IMG/VR virus record: IMGVR_UViG_3300021963_000055
Span: 40,878-104,877 of that record
DNA length: 64,000 nt
Reading direction: 5' to 3' (one strand)
Source: a virus
Below the pieces are notes generated by a model. The model saw nothing but the letters and a program-made list of their open reading frames with translations, was not told the origin of the DNA and made no database searches. Positions 58,514 to 64,000 of the stretch are shown piece after piece. A program made the translations under genes and the position numbers. Every line of letters begins with the position of its first letter. Position 1 is the first letter of the stretch.

Positions 58514-58871
58514 CTGATTCAGTATCCCAAGGAGCAGGTCGAGAGAGTAGTTGTCGTAGAAATGGGGTTGGTGGATCGGGGTTATTGATCTTCTCCATCA
58601 TAGAGTCATAAGCCTCTTCTGTCAAGTAGATGGTCTCTGGAATCTCATCAGGAGAACTTATACCCATCATAGCTTCCTCTGTTCCTGGGGCATTAATGAA
58701 CGCATCATACTCCATAGTCCACCAACCATTGTTTAATTCATACCAGAAATCTGCATACAAATGCCTATCATCAAGACGATAACCTTGATGACAGATCATA
58801 CGATACCAATACCAGAATGGAGTGCGGATAATCGGTTTAAATCCGATTATCCATTTGTGTATAAACGTCAT
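58500..58871 (-). CDS. Small protein with DUF1778/TacA-antitoxin-like C-terminus
   Basis: 123 residues. Residues 1-80 are Trp/Tyr-rich ('WIIGFKPIIRTPFWYWYRMI', 'DDRHLYADFWYELNNGWWTM'). Residues about 85-115 read 'ETIYLTEEAYDSMMEKINNP' and 'DPPTPFLRQLLSRPAPWD', which resembles the tail of DUF1778 antitoxins (TacA family: 'F...L..PP.PN..L..LL...sPW'), the part that neutralises GNAT toxins. The N-terminal ribbon-helix-helix typical of TacA is not recognisable. Antitoxin mimicry is inference. Confidence 0.65.
   Translation of the reverse strand: MTFIHKWIIGFKPIIRTPFWYWYRMICHQGYRLDDRHLYADFWYELNNGWWTMEYDAFINAPGTEEAMMGISSPDEIPETIYLTEEAYDSMMEKINNPDPPTPFLRQLLSRPAPWDTESDGHC
58597..58625 (-). promoter_or_regulatory. 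Sigma70 promoter embedded in the DUF1778-like gene
   Basis: TTGACA (58625-58620), 17-nt spacer, TATGAT (58602-58597), upstream of the 28-residue gene, the 61-residue gene and the RNA ligase. Confidence 0.6.
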
Positions 58872-59425
58872 AATGCATCATCAATCCAATAAAAACCAAG
58901 ACAGGTTCTCATAAAGAACCTCACCAAACGATTAGGTTTATCAGGCATATAATACCTCAAATATCGTCGATTTCCAATCGTATAATAACCTTCGTGTTTG
59001 TTTCCCTGTTTGATTACAAAAGAGGTTCCATAAGAATCAGCACTCAATCCAGTTCCCATAACAAATTTTACTGGTTGTGGAAAATGTCCATTATCCTTTG
59101 CGTATTCAAATCTTTCAAAAATCTTATCAAACTCGTATTTGTATCTTTTTTCGGCAACTACTTTGGAATACTCAAACTTTTCTTTTGTTGTCTCAATCAG
59201 TTTATCAATCTTCTCATCAAACTCTTGTTGGATTTCATCCAGAGTTTTGGGTTTCTCTGGAATGATAAGGAGATGTTTGACTTTATCAAAGTTTTCATTA
59301 GTTTCAGATACTTTCAATCCAATAGCACAAAATACTGCCTCTACATCTTTGATAGAAGTTAGTTTAGTGGTATCTACATCATACCATTTATGTCCAATGT
59401 ATAAAGTTCCTTGTGGTTTAATCAT
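58868..59425 (-). CDS. Paralogous protein A (family with 63142-63714), unknown
   Basis: 185 residues. The N-terminal half is helix-rich with 'LDEIQQEFDEKIDKLIETTK'; the C-terminal half 'SADSYGTSFVIKQGNKHEGY' and 'YTIGNRRYLRYYMPDKPNRL' is beta-rich and ends 'RFFMRTCLGFYWID'. The protein at 63142-63714 shares both halves (QEFDEKIDK and the SFVIK-GYYT-LRYY-DKPN-RF-GF.W core), so they are paralogs. No known domain is recognised. Confidence 0.8.
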   Translation of the reverse strand: MIKPQGTLYIGHKWYDVDTTKLTSIKDVEAVFCAIGLKVSETNENFDKVKHLLIIPEKPKTLDEIQQEFDEKIDKLIETTKEKFEYSKVVAEKRYKYEFDKIFERFEYAKDNGHFPQPVKFVMGTGLSADSYGTSFVIKQGNKHEGYYTIGNRRYLRYYMPDKPNRLVRFFMRTCLGFYWIDDAL

Positions 59426-59589
59426 CGGATTCCAGTATCAAAGAGTTTTTTCAGTTCATTATACACCAACAACAATTCATGGTCAATAGTTAAACGACCA
59501 ACATCTTTTTGAGTTCTTAGAAATTCATAGAGTTCTAATGCTTGTGGCTCTGTGAGTTTGAGTTTATACTGTTTTTGTACTTCAATCAT
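59422..59589 (-). CDS. Small helical protein, unknown
   Basis: 55 residues: 'MIEVQKQYKLKLTEPQALEL', 'YEFLRTQKDVGRLTIDHELL', 'LVYNELKKLFDTGIR'. The ATG lies inside the end of the preceding gene (4-nt overlap) and the stop overlaps the next start (ATGA). Alpha-helical; role unknown. Confidence 0.7.
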   Translation of the reverse strand: MIEVQKQYKLKLTEPQALELYEFLRTQKDVGRLTIDHELLLVYNELKKLFDTGIR

Positions 59590-59888
59590 TTCAAAACCTC
59601 ATCAACATCAACAGCATCATAATCACTGATACCAAGTTTAGATCTTACAAAATCTGTAAAATCAGTGGCATCACATTCATAAACACAATGTCCACCATTA
59701 TTATCACTTTGAGTATAATTGGTGAAGTAATCGTCAAATACTACCATAATAGCAAGAGCACGAGATTGGTCATGTTTTGTGATTGCAGTATGTGGATGTG
59801 CCACAATCTTTGTGATACACTCAAATAACTCTTCACGAGTATATGAGAATGCTTTTGCTTCTTGATTTAATTTAAGTGGATTAGTCAT
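59586..59888 (-). CDS. Small conserved protein, unknown
   Basis: 100 residues: 'LNQEAKAFSYTREELFECIT', 'KIVAHPHTAITKHDQSRALA', 'IMVVFDDYFTNYTQSDNNGG'. Helical first part and a tail with 'GISDYDAVDVDEV'. No motif recognised. Lies 2 nt from the nuclease-like gene. Confidence 0.75.
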   Translation of the reverse strand: MTNPLKLNQEAKAFSYTREELFECITKIVAHPHTAITKHDQSRALAIMVVFDDYFTNYTQSDNNGGHCVYECDATDFTDFVRSKLGISDYDAVDVDEVLK

Positions 59889-59890
59889 AG

Positions 59891-60604
59891 TTAATTAAAT
59901 GTTTTTACATATTTTACTAAATTAATATAATTTTTACACTCTGCATCATGCTGGTAATATTCTTCTAATTTTTGCTTAGAATTTTTACTTTTTGTGCCAA
60001 GCATTCTTACAAGTCCACCAAAATTAGACATATGACTTATTTTTAATGGTTTATTGTTTTCTGGTCCTGTAATTCGTTCCCTAAATCCAGAAGCATTAAT
60101 CGGTTCATTATTGATGAAACTTCCTCCCCTAAGAATATGTAAATCGTCTCGCATCTTTGCTATATTTTTTGATAAAAAATATTCTGATTTTGTTACATAT
60201 GGACTCATAGAAGTATTATTAATATTCCACTTCCAAGCAGATACAAATAATAAATCAGTATTCAACAATTCTGATTGAATAGCATCAAAATGTGACTTAG
60301 ACTCATGAGAATTTACACATAAGGTTTTAACTTCGATATTACATACAAAATTTTCTTTATCGTCAGTAATGTAAAAATCATTATATTGATTTTTACATAT
60401 CCATTTTAAGCTATGCCCAAAAGATTCTAATTCTTTTTTCATATAGTATCCCCACATAGCTTCAAAAAGTATACCAAATCTAGTAGAATGGCCATAGTTT
60501 ATTTCTGCAGAATCAACCAAAAAAGTTTCAGAAAAAAATTGATTTAATTCTTCGACAACCTTAAAATTTAAACTCTCTAATGTTTCTTTTATCTGTTCAG
60601 TCAC
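59891..60604 (-). CDS. PD-(D/E)XK restriction-endonuclease-like protein
   Basis: 237 residues from a GTG at 60604 (preceded by AGGA-containing sequence and overlapping the previous stop); ATGs at 60619 and 60643 also fit. 'FGILFEAMWGYYMKKELESF' precedes 'NQYNDFYITD' and 'NFVCNIEVKTLC', giving a D...E-x-K core as in type II restriction and homing nucleases. The gene is AT- and Lys/Asn-rich compared with its neighbours, a sign of transfer. No methyltransferase is nearby. Confidence 0.62.
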   Translation of the reverse strand: MTEQIKETLESLNFKVVEELNQFFSETFLVDSAEINYGHSTRFGILFEAMWGYYMKKELESFGHSLKWICKNQYNDFYITDDKENFVCNIEVKTLCVNSHESKSHFDAIQSELLNTDLLFVSAWKWNINNTSMSPYVTKSEYFLSKNIAKMRDDLHILRGGSFINNEPINASGFRERITGPENNKPLKISHMSNFGGLVRMLGTKSKNSKQKLEEYYQHDAECKNYINLVKYVKTFN

Positions 60605-60791
60605 CTTTCCATTCCTCATAACGTGTGTTAATCTTACCATCATTCAGGAAAACATTCAAGTGCCCTGTGTTACCATTCTCAAAATAGAATGCCATCCACA
60701 CATGATGCCCTTCATCCATCACCTCATAGTGATAGCTTTTGATATTATCCAGGAGGAATTCATCAGGATTGTAGAGTTCTTTATCGGTCAT
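60597..60791 (-). CDS. Small acidic protein, unknown
   Basis: 64 residues from ATG 60791: 'MTDKELYNPDEFLLDNIKSY', 'HYEVMDEGHHVWMAFYFENG', 'NTGHLNVFLNDGKINTRYEE'. The ATGA at 60791 overlaps the preceding stop, which supports this start over the one 30 codons earlier. Beta-rich; unknown. Confidence 0.72.
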   Translation of the reverse strand: MTDKELYNPDEFLLDNIKSYHYEVMDEGHHVWMAFYFENGNTGHLNVFLNDGKINTRYEEWKGD

Positions 60792-61426
60792 GAGAAGTTG
60801 TAGTGAACACGAGTGTGGAAATCTTTGTAGCAATTTTTGTTGGAAAGTTTCATCATCACAGGAGGAATGTAATAAGCACATTCAGTGAAGAAATCTTCTT
60901 TACTGAGGAATCTGAGACCATGGAGATACCAAGTGCCAAACTGTTCATGGAATGCTCTCACTGCACGATATTGCTGAGAGTTAATAGGTACATACCTATT
61001 CTCATCACTAAAGTCATCACCATATGGGGTTGCCTGTGTCATCATAAGACAAACAGTATTTCCTTCTCCAGTTGCCCCATATTCAGAAAGCATATACACC
61101 CAGTATTCATCTACTGGGAACACATCACGACCATACTTCTCCTCATATTCTTTCATACAAGCATCAGCAACCAGTTGAAAGTTTTCTTTCTTCTTTGCTT
61201 GTAGTTCTTCAATCAATTGTTCATGTTCAATCTTACGAAGTTCTTTAAGTGCTTCTGAATATTTGCCAATACCATCAATGGCAATTCTCACAGCATCGAT
61301 TCGTTCCTCCTTTTCAATATCAGCAAGTTGTTGGAGAGCATCACCATTCTCATCATAGAGTTTTTCAACTGCTTTCATTGCTGCTTCTCGCCTTGCTGCT
61401 TCTTCAAGCATTTCTTCATGTGTCAT
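60788..61426 (-). CDS. Conserved protein with helical N-terminus, unknown
   Basis: 212 residues from ATG 61426 (ATGA overlap). The N-terminus is an Ala/Glu-rich coiled coil ('MLEEAARREAAMKAVEKLYD'); the C-terminal 110 residues are a mixed domain with 'DENRYVPINSQQYRAVRAFH' and 'TWYLHGLRFLSKEDFF'. No known family recognised. Driven by the embedded promoter at 61484-61512 as well as upstream transcription. Confidence 0.8.
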   Translation of the reverse strand: MTHEEMLEEAARREAAMKAVEKLYDENGDALQQLADIEKEERIDAVRIAIDGIGKYSEALKELRKIEHEQLIEELQAKKKENFQLVADACMKEYEEKYGRDVFPVDEYWVYMLSEYGATGEGNTVCLMMTQATPYGDDFSDENRYVPINSQQYRAVRAFHEQFGTWYLHGLRFLSKEDFFTECAYYIPPVMMKLSNKNCYKDFHTRVHYNFS

Positions 61427-61692
61427 GACCATTTCTCCACAGTAGATTTCCAGAAATCATAAGTCATATCTTGTGACCCTGCCATTCTAGCAACTACTTC
61501 GCCATCTGTCAAGGCTACAAGTGTTGGTGTTGCAACAACTCGACAAGTCTTAGCAAATTCGGTCCATTCGCCATTCTCTTTAGCATTGGTGATAGTAACC
61601 ACCTTTTCCCAACCATCTACTTTCTTTAGTTGTGTTTCAGCATACATGCAAGGTCTGCAACCTTCCTGTACAAATAGATGAATTTGAGTCAT
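61423..61692 (-). CDS. Thioredoxin-like protein
   Basis: 89 residues from ATG 61692 ('MTQIHLFVQEG'). Active site C-R-P-C ('EGCRPCMYAE') and the cis-Pro loop 'VATPTLVAL' are present; 'KENGEWTEFAKTCRVVATPT' links them. It could donate electrons to ribonucleotide reductase or protect phage proteins. The site is thioredoxin-like but the fold is short (usual 100-110). Coupled to the next gene by ATGA overlap. Confidence 0.88.
   Translation of the reverse strand: MTQIHLFVQEGCRPCMYAETQLKKVDGWEKVVTITNAKENGEWTEFAKTCRVVATPTLVALTDGEVVARMAGSQDMTYDFWKSTVEKWS
61484..61512 (-). promoter_or_regulatory. Sigma70 promoter embedded in the thioredoxin gene
   Basis: TTGACA (61512-61507), 17-nt spacer, TAGAAT (61489-61484), 58 nt before the ATG at 61426. 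Confidence 0.6.
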
Positions 61693-61871
61693 GGTTGCCA
61701 AGCATAAGATTTCAAGAGTTCGTTGTCCTTTTCAAGTTGTTCAATCCTTTCATTCATTTCTTGCAATAGTGCAATCAAAGCAAGATTATCAATGGTTTCT
61801 GTGTCTTGTCCATTCTCCATATCAATATAATGGGAATAGAAGAGTTCTTGTTTAAAGTTTCGGTCAGTCAT
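61689..61871 (-). CDS. Small helical protein, unknown
   Basis: 60 residues: 'MTDRNFKQELFYSHYIDMEN', 'GQDTETIDNLALIALLQEMN', 'ERIEQLEKDNELLKSYAWQP'. C-terminal coiled coil. ATGA overlaps at both ends. Function unknown. Confidence 0.72.
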   Translation of the reverse strand: MTDRNFKQELFYSHYIDMENGQDTETIDNLALIALLQEMNERIEQLEKDNELLKSYAWQP

Positions 61872-62350
61872 CGTAGTTTCCTCTTGATTTTATTGAGACA
61901 ATCGTTGAATCCTTCTACTGTGCATTCAACATAAGCATTTTGAGAACCAGCAGAAGATTGTTCTTTCGGCAACCATGCTTCGATACGATCAACGAGAGTA
62001 TCAACACATATTCCCATATCATCATTGCTATTGGTTGTGAATACATCTTCCCACCAATCATAAATCAAATCAGTGAGAGTTTGTGTTTCTTTCTTCTTCT
62101 CAATCTCCTCAAGTAGTGCTACTTTCTTTTCAAGTACTTTGATTTCTGCTTTTACTTGTTCAATTTCAGTCATTTTACGAATGTGTAGTTTTGTTTTAGG
62201 TGCTACTGTTCCCAATCTACCAGTATCTCGAACTTTTATGGTAGTTTCTCCACTTGGGGATGTGAATTTGAGGTCGGTCATTTTATCTTTGTTAAGAGGT
62301 CCATAAACTTGTTCCATTAGTTGTTGGAAATCTTTCTCAATACCAAACAT
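61868..62350 (-). CDS. Conserved protein with a shared C-terminal domain, unknown
   Basis: 160 residues. The middle is a coiled coil ('EQVKAEIKVLEKKVALLEEI'). The end 'CVDTLVDRIEAWLPKEQSSA' and 'VECTVEGFNDCLNKIKRKLR' parallels the C-terminus of the 63711-63968 protein ('DIVERWLPDEDGG' and 'GWNDCVEKLKLRLK'), so the two share a small domain. Role unknown. Confidence 0.78.
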   Translation of the reverse strand: MFGIEKDFQQLMEQVYGPLNKDKMTDLKFTSPSGETTIKVRDTGRLGTVAPKTKLHIRKMTEIEQVKAEIKVLEKKVALLEEIEKKKETQTLTDLIYDWWEDVFTTNSNDDMGICVDTLVDRIEAWLPKEQSSAGSQNAYVECTVEGFNDCLNKIKRKLR

Positions 62351-62574
62351 TACAGGTTCTCCAACTCATCACTCCAAGGATAATGATAATCTACCTCAAT
62401 ACTTTCTAAAAGTGTGCGGGCAAAGGTAATTTCACCATAATCAGAACCATCTTCAAAAATATCCCAACTATGGTGTGGATATTCATAATCTGGATTTAGA
62501 TTATAACAAGTTGGTTGTTCTGCGTAATTTTTGAGAACTTTGAGAAGATGTGTGAGTTTTTGTTCGTCAGTCAT
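62350..62574 (-). CDS. Small protein, unknown
   Basis: 74 residues from ATG 62574 ('MTDEQKLTHLLKVLKNYAEQ'); an in-frame start 7 codons earlier exists. Then 'DYEYPHHSWDIFEDGSDYGE' and 'ITFARTLLESIEVDYHYPWS'. No motif. Overlaps the next gene by 1 nt. Confidence 0.72.
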   Translation of the reverse strand: MTDEQKLTHLLKVLKNYAEQPTCYNLNPDYEYPHHSWDIFEDGSDYGEITFARTLLESIEVDYHYPWSDELENL

Positions 62575-62812
62575 CGTATTCAGTGATAAAAGCAAATGCT
62601 AAACAAAACCTTCGTTGTTGAAAATCTACACTCATAAGAGAATTACCAAAGAAAGAGAACAAGATGTTAATACCACCAGAAGAATGAATGACACCACCAG
62701 GAGTTTCAAAACTCACCCAGAGTAGTGATATGTCGTTGATAATACCAAACTGCCAGGTGTGAGATACTTCACCATCTTGATAAGTTTGTTTGGAGTGCTG
62801 GTAGAGTTTCAT
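62567..62812 (-). CDS. Small protein, unknown
   Basis: 81 residues from ATG 62812 ('MKLYQHSKQTYQDGEVSHTW'). Contains 'LLWVSFETPGGVIHSSGGIN' and an aromatic beta-rich pattern suggestive of a small beta-barrel. Widespread-looking but not recognised. Confidence 0.7.
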   Translation of the reverse strand: MKLYQHSKQTYQDGEVSHTWQFGIINDISLLWVSFETPGGVIHSSGGINILFSFFGNSLMSVDFQQRRFCLAFAFITEYDD

Positions 62813-62814
62813 AA

Positions 62815-63072
62815 TCAATCCTCCACAATCAAACAATAACGACACTGGAAAGAAAACACATCTTTATCGTTGGTTCTCTTTACTCCATTTTCGTCCCAAG
62901 AATACACAACTTCAATCCAAGGGTCTGTGTCTCCATAAGTATTGAAACCTTCAACAGTTACAATACCACCAGAAGAACCAATCCAACGAGAACCAACTTG
63001 GATTTCGTGTGCCTTGAAGAAATGACCGACTATAAATTTGTGTCCGTTTTGGATTTTAGTTTCGTAGTCCAT
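62815..63072 (-). CDS. Small protein, unknown
   Basis: 85 residues: 'MDYETKIQNGHKFIVGHFFK', 'AHEIQVGSRWIGSSGGIVTV', 'EGFNTYGDTDPWIEVVYSWD'. A beta-rich protein with 'V.V..VGSRW' resembling small cyanophage proteins. A TATAAT box lies 23 nt upstream of the ATG (63095-63100) without a good -35. Confidence 0.7.
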   Translation of the reverse strand: MDYETKIQNGHKFIVGHFFKAHEIQVGSRWIGSSGGIVTVEGFNTYGDTDPWIEVVYSWDENGVKRTNDKDVFSFQCRYCLIVED

Positions 63073-63106
63073 CGGTTTGGTTGCTTATGAAGTTATTATA
63101 AGGCAT

Positions 63107-63133
63107 CACAGGGGGATTTGGAGCACCCCTGTG
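63107..63133 (-). terminator. Hairpin after the 190-residue gene
   Basis: Stem CACAGGGG/CCCCTGTG (63107-63114, 63126-63133) with an 11-nt loop, lying 9 nt past the stop at 63142. No T run, so it may be a weak terminator. A TATAAT (63095-63100 reversed) follows, so the next gene could restart transcription. Confidence 0.5.
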
Positions 63134-63141
63134 TCAGTTCT

Positions 63142-63714
63142 TCAAGTGTCCTTTTCATCAACCCACTTGAACCCCAAGAGTTTATCCATACAAAAACGGA
63201 TTATAAAATTCGGTTTATCTCTTTTATAATACCTCAAATATCCATTACCAAAAGTATAATATCCAACTTCTTTACCACCTTCTTTAATTACAAAACTGGA
63301 AGTAAAATTACTACTACCAGTCGCAGTAAGTTTAGAGTAATCTAATGTAAGTTTAGGTGGAAAACTTCCAGTCTTGCGAGCATACTCAATATCCTCAATA
63401 ATCTTGGTAATCTTTTTACTAAACTGATACTCTTGATAGTATTTGAGTTGTGCGAACTTATATTCTACATCCTCAATCTGTTTATCAATCTTCTCATCAA
63501 ACTCTTGTGAGATTTCTTCTAATGACTTGCGTGGTAGTTCAAATTTGAGTTCTTGTGCTTCGTTTGGAATTGTGAAGTATTCTTTGAGGAGTTCATACTT
63601 TTCGTGGTCTTCTTCAGCATAAGAATACAAATTCATACACTCAAAGACATTCTTTACATCTGTGAGTGTTTTGATTTTACTTACATCTAATTTATGGTTT
63701 AATGGTTCAATCAT
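63142..63714 (-). CDS. Paralogous protein B (family with 58868-59425), unknown
   Basis: 190 residues. Shares with the protein at 58868-59425 the 'SQEFDEKIDKQIEDVEYKFA' helix and the C-terminal 'SSFVIKEGGKEVGYYTFGNG', 'YLRYYKRDKPNFIIRF' and 'LGFKWVDE'. The N-terminus is also helical. Both genes end with a similar beta domain; this points to a duplication in the early region. Stop is followed by a hairpin. Confidence 0.8.
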   Translation of the reverse strand: MIEPLNHKLDVSKIKTLTDVKNVFECMNLYSYAEEDHEKYELLKEYFTIPNEAQELKFELPRKSLEEISQEFDEKIDKQIEDVEYKFAQLKYYQEYQFSKKITKIIEDIEYARKTGSFPPKLTLDYSKLTATGSSNFTSSFVIKEGGKEVGYYTFGNGYLRYYKRDKPNFIIRFCMDKLLGFKWVDEKDT

Positions 63715-63968
63715 TTCAACCTCAACTTCAACTTCTCAACACAATCATTCCAACCACAAGCATATCTATCATCACCACCATCTTCATCAGGCAACCATCT
63801 TTCAACAATATCACAAATAACTTCTCTATTTACAAACTCCAATTGTTCTTTACAGAACATCTCATAAAGTGTTTGTGGTTTTGGTTCTTCTACTTTTTGA
63901 TACTTCACACCATCAATCATTATGGTTTCTTCATCAAGTTTTTGATAAACTCTCATAGTATAATCCAC
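63711..63968 (-). CDS. Small conserved protein sharing a C-terminal domain, unknown
   Basis: 85 residues; GTG at 63968 or ATG at 63956 (MRVYQKLDEETIMIDGVKYQ). C-terminal 'DIVERWLPDEDGG' and 'ACGWNDCVEKLKLRLK' resembles the end of the 61868-62350 protein. The ATGA overlap with the following gene supports the end. The stretch 63969-64000 is the edge of the window with nothing further assignable. Confidence 0.72.
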   Translation of the reverse strand: MDYTMRVYQKLDEETIMIDGVKYQKVEEPKPQTLYEMFCKEQLEFVNREVICDIVERWLPDEDGGDDRYACGWNDCVEKLKLRLK

Positions 63969-64000
63969 AGCACATCTTCCGTATTTTTTTCTTTCTACGA

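Overview
This 64 kb window is part of the genome of a T4-like myovirus, most probably a cyanomyovirus infecting a Synechococcus-type host. Evidence: the T4 virion block appears in cyanophage order (gp13-gp14-gp15-gp16-x-gp17-gp18-gp19-gp20-gp67-like-gp21-gp22-gp23), followed by baseplate genes gp25, gp6 and gp8 with very large virion proteins, and by many small conserved cyanophage-type proteins. I see no tRNA, rRNA or CRISPR array. Almost every gene is on the minus strand; the one plus-strand gene I support is at 41006-41416.

Layout. 1-15.9 kb holds head, neck, packaging, tube and sheath genes. 15.9-40.7 kb holds AT-rich tail and baseplate genes, including proteins of 2093 and 3319 residues. 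Genes in this half are preceded by T4-type late-promoter octamers (TATAAATA or close variants). 40.8-42 kb is a junction with an AbrB-like protein, a plus-strand small ADP-ribosyltransferase-like protein carrying a T4 capsid-targeting sequence, and an HNH endonuclease. 42-43.95 kb is a GC-rich island with a gp88-family gene. 44-64 kb is a dense early/middle region of small, mostly 4-nt-overlapping genes containing a UvsW-like/SF2 helicase, a phosphoesterase, an RNA-repair set (RNA ligase, polynucleotide kinase, HAD phosphatase) with an embedded deaminase, a thioredoxin, two PD-(D/E)XK-like nucleases and many unknowns. This half is driven by host-type sigma70 promoters that nearly always have TTGACA, a 17-nt spacer and a TATAAT-like box, several of them inside upstream genes.

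How the genes work together. The early genes would take over the host and protect tRNAs from cleavage. The late block builds the head (gp20 portal, gp67-like/gp22 core, gp21 protease, gp23 shell), packages DNA (gp16/gp17) and assembles neck, tail and baseplate. Proteins carrying the gp21-cleavable targeting peptide would be packed in the head and injected.

Top observations: (1) a complete programmed -1 frameshift signal (G GGA AAG, 5-nt spacer, 7-bp GC stem) joining a 348-residue phage protein to a DUF6321-like C-terminal domain; (2) a putative packaged, injected mini-ADP-ribosyltransferase on the opposite strand; (3) a network of 17-nt-spaced sigma70 promoters embedded in genes; (4) a perfect plus-strand sigma70 promoter with 33-bp direct repeats that faces no plus-strand gene.
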